From: CAZGLR01 sp964526635 | GTDB taxonomy: Bacteria; Zixibacteria; MSB-5A5; GN15; JAAZOE01 | Length of the DNA: 19,808 bases | NCBI GenBank assembly: GCA_964526635.1 | Contig: CAZGLR010000063.1 | Span: 1 to 19,808, forward strand | Reading direction: 5' to 3' | Notes under the pieces: model-generated | Told to the model about the DNA's origin: nothing | The model's database searches: none | The model's input: the letters and a program-made list of their open reading frames with translations, nothing else | Part shown: positions 1 to 5,822 of the stretch, one piece after another | Layout: each line of letters begins with the position of its first letter | How positions within the stretch are numbered: the stretch's first letter is position 1 | Position numbers and translations under genes: made by a program

Positions 1-141
1 CTGAGATGCCTTTTCATGTCGGGTTATACAGCAAACGTGATCGCTCACCACGGCGTTCTGGACGAGGGTGTGAATTTTATCCAGAAACCATTCTCAAAAG
101 GGGATCTGGCCGTCAAAGTGCGGGAGGTGCTGGATTCCTGA
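1..141 (+). CDS. C-terminal end of a response-regulator receiver (REC) domain protein, probably a hybrid sensor kinase (partial)
   Basis: The reading frame is open from the first base of the window to a TGA at 139-141, giving 46 residues. They contain the end of a CheY-like receiver domain: MSGY (the switch Ser/Thr strand), a helix with VLDEGVNF, and QKPF with the invariant receiver Lys followed by the cis-Pro. The last helix (DLAVKVREVLDS) ends the protein, so the receiver domain is C-terminal. This style is typical of hybrid histidine kinases or PAS-containing kinases, but the upstream part lies outside the window and a single-domain regulator cannot be excluded. The phospho-acceptor Asp is not visible here. 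Confidence 0.85.
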   Translation: MRCLFMSGYTANVIAHHGVLDEGVNFIQKPFSKGDLAVKVREVLDS

Positions 142-217
142 GTGCGTCGCGCAAGCCGCCGGTCTGGTTTTGGCAGACGACGCGATAGACGCCGAGGCTG
201 TGAATCAGTAAAGTAGG

Positions 218-252
218 TCAGGATCCGTCCCCGAGCAAAGCGAGGGTCCTGA
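218..252. repeat. GC-rich palindrome between converging genes
   Basis: TCAGGATCC at 218-226 pairs with GGGTCCTGA at 244-252 (9 bp, one G-T pair). The loop is itself rich in short CGAGC/GCGAG complementarity. It lies between the end of the receiver-domain gene and the end of the dCMP deaminase gene, so it could serve as a terminator-like structure or be a copy of a dispersed palindromic repeat. There is no clear T-run next to it. Apart from this and the nearby C-run, I see nothing else in the 182 bases between the two genes. Confidence 0.5.
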
Positions 253-323
253 GCCAAGCGGAAGAGATTCTGACACCATATGCGATGCCGCTGGTTTCGC
301 GAATAATACCACCCCCCCCCACC

Positions 324-845
324 TCACACATATTTCGTGAAATCGATGCTGATAATCTGTTCCGGCACCGGCATCTGGACCATCTGAACCCCGGCCAGCT
401 TGAACAGCCGTTTGGCCGCCACAAATTTCTCATCCTCGGCATAGCGGTCACTCAGGTAAATCACCTTCCGTATCCCGGCCTGGATAATTATCTTGGCGCA
501 ATCATTACACGGAAACAAATTCACATACAACCGGCAATTATTCATCCGCCCGAAATCGCTGTTGAGGATAGCGTTGACTTCGGCATGGCACACATAGGGA
601 TATTTGGTATCGAGATATTCGCCCTCACGCGACCACGGCAACTCATCATCGCTGCACCCGGCCGGGAAACCATTGTAGCCGATGCCGACAATACGGTTCT
701 CCTCATTGACAATGCAGGCGCCCACCTGTGAATTGGGGTCCTTGCTGCGCATCCCCGACAAAATCGCCAGGGCCATGAAATATTCATCCCACGACAGGTA
801 ATCCTGCCGCTTGGTTTTTTTGGCAGATGGCATCGCATGTTCCAT
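324..845 (-). CDS. dCMP deaminase (ComEB/DCTD-type cytidine/deoxycytidylate deaminase)
   Basis: Deaminates dCMP to dUMP, the precursor of dTMP; a cytoplasmic zinc enzyme. The 173-residue product carries the family signature: His87-Ala-Glu89 (zinc ligand and proton-shuttling Glu) in CHAEVNAI, and Cys113/Cys116 in PCNDCAK, with the usual GYNGFPAGC stretch at about 56-64 that lies near the nucleotide and allosteric region. Length and motif spacing closely match known dCMP deaminases (about 150-180 aa). The frame stays open further upstream to 992, but I chose the ATG at 845: a GGGGA stands 7 bases before it, and sequence beyond it does not resemble the family. An ATG at 833 is also possible. A perfect -35/-10 promoter lies upstream at 980-1008. 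Supports the same dNTP theme as nrdDG nearby. Confidence 0.93.
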   Translation of the reverse strand: MEHAMPSAKKTKRQDYLSWDEYFMALAILSGMRSKDPNSQVGACIVNEENRIVGIGYNGFPAGCSDDELPWSREGEYLDTKYPYVCHAEVNAILNSDFGRMNNCRLYVNLFPCNDCAKIIIQAGIRKVIYLSDRYAEDEKFVAAKRLFKLAGVQMVQMPVPEQIISIDFTKYV

Positions 846-979
846 TCTCAAGTCCCCATGTGTATTATTACTCTGGCCGATATCCCTTGCCTGAGCCTGA
901 TCGCAGGTCGAAATCCCTTGCCCGGACGGAGTGAGAGTGCGCCACACAGCGGCGCAGGTTTCGACATGCATGACTACAA

Positions 980-1008
980 AGTATACGCACACGACAGCAC
1001 TGTGTCAA
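980..1008 (-). promoter_or_regulatory. Sigma70-type promoter for the dCMP deaminase gene
   Basis: On the minus strand TTGACA (1008-1003) is followed after exactly 17 bases by TATACT (985-980). This is a perfect -35 and a 5/6 -10. Transcription would begin near 973, leaving a leader of about 128 bases before the ATG at 845. The spacer contains the short inverted repeat ACAG-CA-CTGT, which might be an operator, though it is too short to be sure. Confidence 0.7.
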
Positions 1009-1036
1009 TAATAGCATACTTCTGCCCCGATTCAAG

Positions 1037-1064
1037 TTGCCGGGATAAGTCAGATACGTATATT
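1037..1064 (+). promoter_or_regulatory. Probable promoter for the phosphatase/ArsC-like gene
   Basis: TTGCCG (1037-1042, 4/6 match to the -35) is followed after 16 bases by TATATT (1059-1064, 5/6 match to the -10). The start of transcription would be near 1071. That leaves a very short leader containing the GGAG ribosome-binding site at 1075-1078, 9 bases before the ATG. Confidence 0.4.
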
Positions 1065-1087
1065 TCATCAATTTCGGAGATATTGCC

Positions 1088-1507
1088 ATGAATCTGCTTT
1101 TTCTCTGCAACGCCAACTCGGTCCGTTCCCAGATGGCCGAGGGCCTGGCCCGACATCTCAGCAACGGCACTGTCGGCTGCAAATCAGCCGGATTATCCTC
1201 CGGGTATGTACATCCAACAGCTATCGAGGCAATGACCGAGATCGGTATCGATATCTCCAGCCAGCATTCGCAGACCGTCACTATGATGCATATTCAATGG
1301 GCTGACCACGTTTTCGTTCTCAGCAAGCTGGCAGCCAGGGCGGCCGAGCAGTTCAAACATCTTGTCACTGTTCATAACTGGGTGATACCCAACCCGGACG
1401 ATATGACCGACAACGCCACGACACAACTGGCCGCCTATGGCTGCGCAAGAGATCATCTCAAAGAACGGATCACGGCCTTTTTGTTGCAGCATGGCGCCCT
1501 TAAATGA
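1088..1507 (+). CDS. Low-molecular-weight protein-tyrosine-phosphatase / ArsC-like protein
   Basis: A 139-residue protein of the LMW-PTP fold. The phosphate-binding loop C(X)5R is at the very N-terminus: Cys7-NANSV-Arg13-Ser, in the context seen in arsenate reductases and LMW phosphatases (FLCxxNSxRSQMAEG). The pair of resolving cysteines that thioredoxin-coupled arsenate reductases carry at about residues 80-90 is not visible: that region (MMHIQWADHVFVLSK) has none. The late Asp-Pro motif appears as NPDD. It could therefore be a phosphatase or an arsenate reductase using another reductant; substrate is not decidable here. GGAG stands 9 bases before the ATG. It is monocistronic: nrdD begins 516 bases later with its own promoter. 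Confidence 0.8.
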   Translation: MNLLFLCNANSVRSQMAEGLARHLSNGTVGCKSAGLSSGYVHPTAIEAMTEIGIDISSQHSQTVTMMHIQWADHVFVLSKLAARAAEQFKHLVTVHNWVIPNPDDMTDNATTQLAAYGCARDHLKERITAFLLQHGALK

Positions 1508-1657
1508 TTGCCTGACATATGTTTGAGCAAGACTTCAGTGTTTCCGAGCAAACCACTCTCTATTAATAGATTACGTCGGTTAAAAATTTTTTTCACTGTT
1601 ATCTTATTGCATCTATTGTGCTTAGGTTTTTCGACCGGAAGTGCTTTGTGTTTTTAT

Positions 1658-1686
1658 TTGACACCCCCCCAACACCACAATATTTT
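1658..1686 (+). promoter_or_regulatory. Sigma70-type promoter of nrdDG
   Basis: A perfect -35 TTGACA (1658-1663) is followed after exactly 17 bases by TATTTT (1681-1686, 4/6 match). Transcription would start near 1693. The -10 lies inside the first NrdR-like box, an arrangement expected for repression by blocking polymerase. Confidence 0.65.
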
Positions 1687-1721
1687 GTTGAGCGTTTGCT
1701 TCAAGACCCAATATAGGGCAC
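1675..1721 (+). promoter_or_regulatory. Candidate tandem NrdR boxes
   Basis: The published NrdR consensus is acaCwAtATaTwGtgt. Box 1 at 1675-1690 reads CCACAATATTTTGTTG and matches all the strongly conserved core positions. Box 2 at 1706-1721 reads ACCCAATATAGGGCAC and is weaker, about 10 of 16. The boxes are offset by exactly 31 bp, the usual 31-32 bp spacing (three helical turns) of paired NrdR sites, and box 1 covers the -10. NrdR is an ATP-cone repressor of ribonucleotide reductase genes. Its gene is not in the window, so the link is by site only. Confidence 0.55.
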
Positions 1722-1767
1722 CTGACATGGCTTCCGGGAGGGCTGGACCATTTCAGAATTGGGTCTT
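1703..1767 (+). repeat. Nested inverted repeat in the nrdD leader (long imperfect RNA hairpin)
   Basis: Outer arms AAGACCCAAT (1703-1712) and ATTGGGTCTT (1758-1767) are perfect 10-base complements. Inside them CTGACATGG (1722-1730) pairs with CCATTTCAG (1748-1756) with one mismatch. Together this makes a hairpin of about 18 pairs with an asymmetric internal loop, beginning about 10 bases after the predicted transcription start. It is not followed by a T-run, so it is not a simple terminator. The 5' arm overlaps NrdR-like box 2. Confidence 0.6.
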
Positions 1768-2023
1768 AGGCCCAAACCGCCTGAGCGGCATTTAAGCGAT
1801 TGACATGGAATATTCAGCACGGAGTTAGATCAGGATGATCTTATACTGTCCGGGTTCTTCTCGTAGCGCCAGAGGTGACAGTTCCGACAGCATCCCGCGG
1901 AGTAATTCCGGTCAATCCTTCTCATATTATTTTCAAGTTACTCACGACAACAAAAACATCATTTGCAATACAATCCTGCTCCGGTGTGCACGGATGCCAC
2001 TTGGGGGGTGAAGGAGATCATGG

Positions 2024-4171
2024 ATGGACAACGTGACTGCTACTGTGATTGACCCGGCCGTAGTACCGGCCATTGTGCCCATAACGAAAGTCCAGAAACG
2101 CGATGGCACGCAGGCGCCATTTGATCCCGAACGGATTACCGACGCTATCTACAAGGCCGGGCAGGCCACCCGTGAATTCGACCGGTCCACCGCCCGGCAA
2201 CTCATGATCCGGGTGGTAACGGTCGTTCAAACGCTTTATTCCGGCCATGCGCCCACTATCGAACAGATTCAGGATATTGTCGAGGAAGTCCTGCTGGCTT
2301 CGCAATATCGCAAGACAGCCAAGGCCTATATTCTCTATCGCGATCAGCATAGCCGTATTCGCGAGATGGTCAAGCTGGCCGATCTCGAACTGATTGATCG
2401 TTATCTCGAAAAACTCGACTGGAAAGTTCAGGAAAACAGCAATATGGCTTATTCGCTGCAGGGCCTGAACAATTACATTTCCAGTGAAATTTCCAAGACC
2501 TACTGGCTCAACCGTATTTATACCCCGGATATCCGTGACGCCCATAATTCGGGCGATCTGCATATTCATGATCTCAGCCTGCTGTCGGTGTACTGCGTCG
2601 GATGGGACCTGCAGGATCTCTTGCGCTCCGGTTTTACCGGCGCGGTCGGCAAAGCCGAGAGCAGTCCGGCTAAACATTTCCGCACCGCCCTGGGGCAGAT
2701 TGTCAATTTCTTCTATACCCTGCAGGGCGAGGCCGCCGGCGCGCAGGCGTTTTCCAATTTCGATACGCTCCTGGCGCCGTTTATTCGCCATGACAGATTA
2801 TCCTATGGCGAAGTCAAACAGGCCTTACAGGAATTTGTCTTCAACGTTAACGTTCCAACCCGGGTCGGCTTCCAGACGCCCTTTACCAATTTGACTATGG
2901 ACCTGCAGCCGCCATCGACATTGAAAAACGAGCCGGTCATTATCGGCGGTCAGCCGCAGGAGACGACCTATGGCGAGTACCAGTATGAAATGACCCTGCT
3001 GAACTCGGCCTTCCTTGAAGTACTCAGCGAGGGCGATGCCAAAGGCCGCGTGTTTACCTTCCCCATCCCGACGTACAACATCACTGCCGGTTTCGACTGG
3101 GATGCACCCGGTCTCGAACGGCTCTGGGAAGTAACCGCCAAGTACGGTATCCCCTATTTTGCCAATTTCGTCAATTCCGATATGTCGCCTGATGATGCGC
3201 GTTCCATGTGTTGCCGTCTTCGGCTGGATTTACGATCGCTCGAAAAACGTGGCGGCGGCCTGTTTGGGGCTAATCCCTTGACCGGCTCGATTGGAGTCGT
3301 AACAATCAACATGCCGCGGTTGGGGTATTTGTCTAAGACTGAAGAGGATTTTCTTGATCGACTGGATTGTCTCATGGAAATCGCGCGGACCAGCCTCGAG
3401 ACCAAACGTAAAGTCCTCGAGCAGTTTACGGATAAGGGCCTGTATCCATATACCAAATTTTACCTGCGGCACGTCAGCGAACGGCATAAACGCTTTTGGA
3501 ACAACCATTTCTCGACCATCGGCCTGGTCGGCATGAATGAAGCCTGTACCAATTTGCTGGGGTGTGATATCGGAAACGAGCGGGGGGCGGCATTCGCCTG
3601 CCGGGTACTGGATCATATGCGCGAACGCCTGACTCAATTCCAGCAGGAGACCGGCAATTTTTATAATCTCGAGGCGACACCGGCGGAGGGGACCGCGTAT
3701 CGCCTGGCCAGGCTCGATCGCAAACGATTTGCCGATATCAAGACCGCCAATGACGACGGCTCCTGTTCCTGCGATGAGCCGTTTTACACCAATTCATCGC
3801 AACTGCCGGTTAATTATACCGATGATATTTTCCAGATGCTCGACCTGCAGGATACTCTCCAGGCGCGCTACACCGGCGGAACAGTGCTGCATGTCTTTCT
3901 CGGCGAATCGATCCCCGATCCGAAGGCAGTGAAGGCGTTTGCCCGCAAGGTGTGCGAACGCTACAAGCTGCCGTACTTTACCCTGTCGCCGAGTTTTTCG
4001 GTCTGTCCATCACATGGCTATCTGCGCGGCGAACAGGCGGTATGCCCCCAATGCGGCTGCGAAACCGAAGTCTATTCGCGGGTAGTCGGGTATCTGCGGC
4101 CGGTCAAACAATGGAACAACGGCAAGCAGGCTGAATTCGAACTGCGGACCCGTTACCGGATTGGAGCCTGA
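2024..4171 (+). CDS. nrdD: Anaerobic (class III) ribonucleoside-triphosphate reductase, catalytic subunit
   Basis: Reduces ribonucleoside triphosphates to dNTPs without oxygen, using a glycyl radical installed by NrdG. The 715-residue product opens with an ATP-cone (about residues 20-110, beginning VQKRDGTQAPFDPERI), the allosteric ATP/dATP switch. The central barrel contains NPLTGSIGVVTINMPRLG and NEACTNLLGC with a candidate catalytic Cys. Near the C-terminus is a zinc site (Cys661, His664, Cys674, Cys677) followed by the glycyl-radical loop RVVGY with Gly689 and the typical RPVKQWNNGK tail. The style is close to the Thermotoga-type NrdD. The start is supported by AAGGAG at 2011-2016, spacing 7. 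nrdG starts 4 bases after the stop, so the two are one operon. The upstream promoter and NrdR-like boxes point to repression when dNTPs are ample. Confidence 0.97.
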   Translation: MDNVTATVIDPAVVPAIVPITKVQKRDGTQAPFDPERITDAIYKAGQATREFDRSTARQLMIRVVTVVQTLYSGHAPTIEQIQDIVEEVLLASQYRKTAKAYILYRDQHSRIREMVKLADLELIDRYLEKLDWKVQENSNMAYSLQGLNNYISSEISKTYWLNRIYTPDIRDAHNSGDLHIHDLSLLSVYCVGWDLQDLLRSGFTGAVGKAESSPAKHFRTALGQIVNFFYTLQGEAAGAQAFSNFDTLLAPFIRHDRLSYGEVKQALQEFVFNVNVPTRVGFQTPFTNLTMDLQPPSTLKNEPVIIGGQPQETTYGEYQYEMTLLNSAFLEVLSEGDAKGRVFTFPIPTYNITAGFDWDAPGLERLWEVTAKYGIPYFANFVNSDMSPDDARSMCCRLRLDLRSLEKRGGGLFGANPLTGSIGVVTINMPRLGYLSKTEEDFLDRLDCLMEIARTSLETKRKVLEQFTDKGLYPYTKFYLRHVSERHKRFWNNHFSTIGLVGMNEACTNLLGCDIGNERGAAFACRVLDHMRERLTQFQQETGNFYNLEATPAEGTAYRLARLDRKRFADIKTANDDGSCSCDEPFYTNSSQLPVNYTDDIFQMLDLQDTLQARYTGGTVLHVFLGESIPDPKAVKAFARKVCERYKLPYFTLSPSFSVCPSHGYLRGEQAVCPQCGCETEVYSRVVGYLRPVKQWNNGKQAEFELRTRYRIGA

Positions 4172-4175
4172 GGGA

Positions 4176-4823
4176 ATGAAGATCGGCGGTTTTCATCCGT
4201 TCAGTCTGAGTGATTATCCCGGCAAAATAGCGGCCGTGATTTTCACCCAGGGCTGCAACTTCCGATGTCCGTTTTGTCACAATGCCCAGCTGCTGGGAAG
4301 TCAGACGACTAAAGAGAGCGAATATACTGTCGAGAGTATTCTCGCCTTTCTCACAGCACGTCGGGGCAAACTCGATGCTGTCGTCATTACCGGCGGCGAA
4401 CCGACTCTGCATGCCGATTTGGAATCTTTGATTCGCGCTGTCAAAGATATTGGATTTCTGGTTAAGCTGGACACCAACGGCAGCCGCCCGGAAATAATTG
4501 ATAAACTGGTACGCGGCGGCCTGGTCGATTTTATCGCGATGGATATCAAGGCGCCATTGGAATGCTACGAACGGCTGGCGGGGGTGGTAGTGGAATCTGA
4601 TAAAATCCGCGCCAGTATAGATATTATCGCGGGCAGTGGTATTGAGCACCTTTTCCGCACAACCGTTGTCCCGCAATTACTGAGCGATATTGATGTCCAT
4701 GCCATTGAGAAACTGATTCCATCGGGGTCATCGTACCACACCCAGCGTTTTATCCCTGATCATGCCTACGATGCCCGTTTGCGGGCCTGTGCCACAAGCA
4801 ATGAATTCCGTGCTGCCGGATAA
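4176..4823 (+). CDS. nrdG: Anaerobic ribonucleoside-triphosphate reductase activating protein (radical SAM)
   Basis: Radical-SAM activase that reductively cleaves S-adenosylmethionine and generates the glycyl radical on NrdD. The 215-residue product has the 4Fe-4S cluster motif CxxxCxxC at Cys27, Cys31 and Cys34 (GCNFRCPFCHN), followed by the SAM-binding GGEPT motif in VVITGGEPTLHADLESL and a later VDFIAMDIKAP strand. I chose the ATG at 4176, with GGAG at 4163-4166 as ribosome-binding site inside the end of nrdD. An in-frame TTG at 4161 would overlap nrdD but adds residues (EPEG) not typical of the family. Start MKIGGFHPFSLSDYPGK is the usual beginning of this subfamily. The stop codon lies in the loop of a 7-bp hairpin and the operon ends at the terminator at 4846-4874. 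Confidence 0.95.
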   Translation: MKIGGFHPFSLSDYPGKIAAVIFTQGCNFRCPFCHNAQLLGSQTTKESEYTVESILAFLTARRGKLDAVVITGGEPTLHADLESLIRAVKDIGFLVKLDTNGSRPEIIDKLVRGGLVDFIAMDIKAPLECYERLAGVVVESDKIRASIDIIAGSGIEHLFRTTVVPQLLSDIDVHAIEKLIPSGSSYHTQRFIPDHAYDARLRACATSNEFRAAG

Positions 4824-4830
4824 TCCGGCA
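4814..4830 (+). repeat. Hairpin whose loop is the nrdG stop codon
   Basis: TGCCGGA (4814-4820) and TCCGGCA (4824-4830) are perfect 7-bp complements. The three-base loop TAA is the nrdG stop codon. The following bases ATTCTTCATC are only weakly T-rich, so it is probably not a full terminator by itself. It lies 15 bases before the main terminator. Confidence 0.6.
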
Positions 4831-4845
4831 ATTCTTCATCATGAT

Positions 4846-4874
4846 AAAAACCCCGTCGTTCGGCGGGGTTTTTT
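4846..4874. terminator. Bidirectional intrinsic terminator between nrdG and methylmalonyl-CoA epimerase
   Basis: AAAAACCCCG (4846-4855) and CGGGGTTTTT (4864-4873) form a perfect stem. It is flanked by a T-run on each strand (TTTTTT at 4869-4874 on +, TTTTTATC on -). It serves nrdDG from the left and the acyl-CoA gene block from the right. On the minus strand it overlaps the epimerase stop codon (4875-4873). Confidence 0.9.
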
Positions 4875-5265
4875 ATTGTTGCTGTAATTCGATTAAAATG
4901 CCGGCAGTAGATTTGGGGTGTACAAACGCGATCTTCTTGCCCCCGGCGCCGATTCGCGGTGTTTCATCAATCAGGCGAATACCGGCATCTGTGAGTCGTT
5001 TGAGATCGGCCTCGAGATCATCGACAATCAAGCAAATATGATGAATACCCGGACCTTTTTTGGCGATATATTTGGCAATCGGTGAATCGGGAGCAGTCGC
5101 CTCGAGCAATTCCAGCCCCGTACCCCCGGCTTTATATATGGCCGTATTGACTTTTTGTTCAGCTACTTCCTCGATCTCTTCGGCCTCGAATCCGAGAAGT
5201 GTGGTAAATGCCTTTGCGGCATCGTCGAGTTGTTCTATGGCGATACCGATATGGGCAACTTTCAT
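4873..5265 (-). CDS. mce: Methylmalonyl-CoA epimerase (VOC superfamily)
   Basis: Interconverts (S)- and (R)-methylmalonyl-CoA, linking propionyl-CoA carboxylase (makes S) to the B12 mutase (uses R). The 130-residue product is a pair of vicinal-oxygen-chelate modules. It has a metal-binding His5 (VAHIGIA), Glu52 in LELLEA, His75/His76 in GIHHICLIVDD, and Glu126 in ILIELQQQ, all at the expected spacing. GTG at 5271 is an alternative start that would overlap the lipoprotein stop as GTGA; I chose the ATG at 5265 because MKVAHIGIA is the usual beginning. It is the last gene of the minus-strand block, just before the terminator at 4846-4874. Context with PCC and mutase genes strengthens the call against other VOC proteins. 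Confidence 0.95.
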   Translation of the reverse strand: MKVAHIGIAIEQLDDAAKAFTTLLGFEAEEIEEVAEQKVNTAIYKAGGTGLELLEATAPDSPIAKYIAKKGPGIHHICLIVDDLEADLKRLTDAGIRLIDETPRIGAGGKKIAFVHPKSTAGILIELQQQ

Positions 5266-5267
5266 AA

Positions 5268-5822
5268 TCACTCGCCATCCCCGCTTTCGGGTTTTTCCTC
5301 AAGCATACCGGCATCACGCAGGGCATTGTAATACACCCTGAGCTCATCCTCGAATGTTATTTGATTCTCTGCGCGGGACAGCGACGGCTTGATCCACTGC
5401 TCGTCGAAGAACTCCTTCATCCAGTCCTCAGTACCGACTTTGACCCAGCGCAAGCGAATCGTATCTACCGACAAACTGCTGTCGGACAGTATATACTCGA
5501 CTTTCATAAAGGCCCGCCCGGTATCGCCTTCGACCTGCACCGAATCGATCTGGATCGCCTGGAGGGTGTCATGGCGATAATTCTGAATCCACGGATGCTG
5601 AGCATACTCATCCCAGGTGCGGTCTTCCCAGACACAGGGAAACTCATTATCATACACGACCTTGATATCCCCGACTTTTACCCGCGTAAAGAGTTCGTAG
5701 GTGCCATCCCGGATAGCCTGCTGATCGGGAGTCAGCGATTTTGAATCATCGGTCGAGCAGCCAAACAAAGCTGCAATCATGAGTACACACAAAAAACATC
5801 CAAGGCAGCATTTACTTTGCAT
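5268..5822 (-). CDS. Predicted lipoprotein of unknown function
   Basis: A 184-residue product with a lipoprotein signal: Lys4, a hydrophobic stretch to about residue 19, then LFG|Cys22 with Ser after the Cys, so it is expected on a membrane, probably the outer one. The mature part (about 160 residues) alternates charged helix and beta-strand patterns, with several Trp (CVWEDRTWDEY, QHPWIQNY, RLRWVKVG, EEDW-like). I do not recognise the family; an NTF2-like small alpha+beta fold is a guess. The frame is open further upstream, but GGGGAG lies just before a double ATG (5825 and 5822), which decides the start. It overlaps the end of the mutase gene by 11 bases and is followed directly by the epimerase, so it is translationally embedded in the pathway operon. 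Confidence 0.82.
   Translation of the reverse strand: MQSKCCLGCFLCVLMIAALFGCSTDDSKSLTPDQQAIRDGTYELFTRVKVGDIKVVYDNEFPCVWEDRTWDEYAQHPWIQNYRHDTLQAIQIDSVQVEGDTGRAFMKVEYILSDSSLSVDTIRLRWVKVGTEDWMKEFFDEQWIKPSLSRAENQITFEDELRVYYNALRDAGMLEEKPESGDGE

Larger units (their letters stand above)
1508..2023. other. Long gene-free region: promoter, regulatory boxes and predicted structured leader of nrdDG
   Basis: No convincing gene lies in these 516 bases on either strand. The first 150 bases are AT-rich with a T-run at 1588-1594. They show no clear GC-rich terminator for the preceding gene. From 1658 onward the region holds a promoter, two NrdR-like boxes, a nested inverted repeat (1703-1767), a small CCGC/GCGG hairpin (1777-1788), and ACTGTC/GACAGT arms at 1845-1850 and 1877-1882. 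It ends with AAGGAG at 2011-2016, seven bases before the nrdD ATG. The predicted leader is about 330 bases, unusually long for a simple 5' untranslated region. No B12-riboswitch core was recognised. Confidence 0.7.

Noticed and set aside
1508..1795. Open frame of 95 residues from a TTG, with a hydrophobic stretch
   Set aside because: It has no ribosome-binding site, resembles no family, and runs across the predicted promoter, NrdR-like boxes and leader hairpin. The inner ATG at 1727 also lacks a ribosome-binding site.
1800..1830. Second promoter with TTGACA at 1800-1805
   Set aside because: No acceptable -10 follows at 16-18 bases; only TTAGAT at 19 bases. The promoter at 1658-1686 is much better.
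1691..2023. Possible cobalamin riboswitch before nrdD
   Set aside because: GCCACTT at 1995-2001 hinted at it, but the B12-box and the other conserved blocks were not found in the right order.
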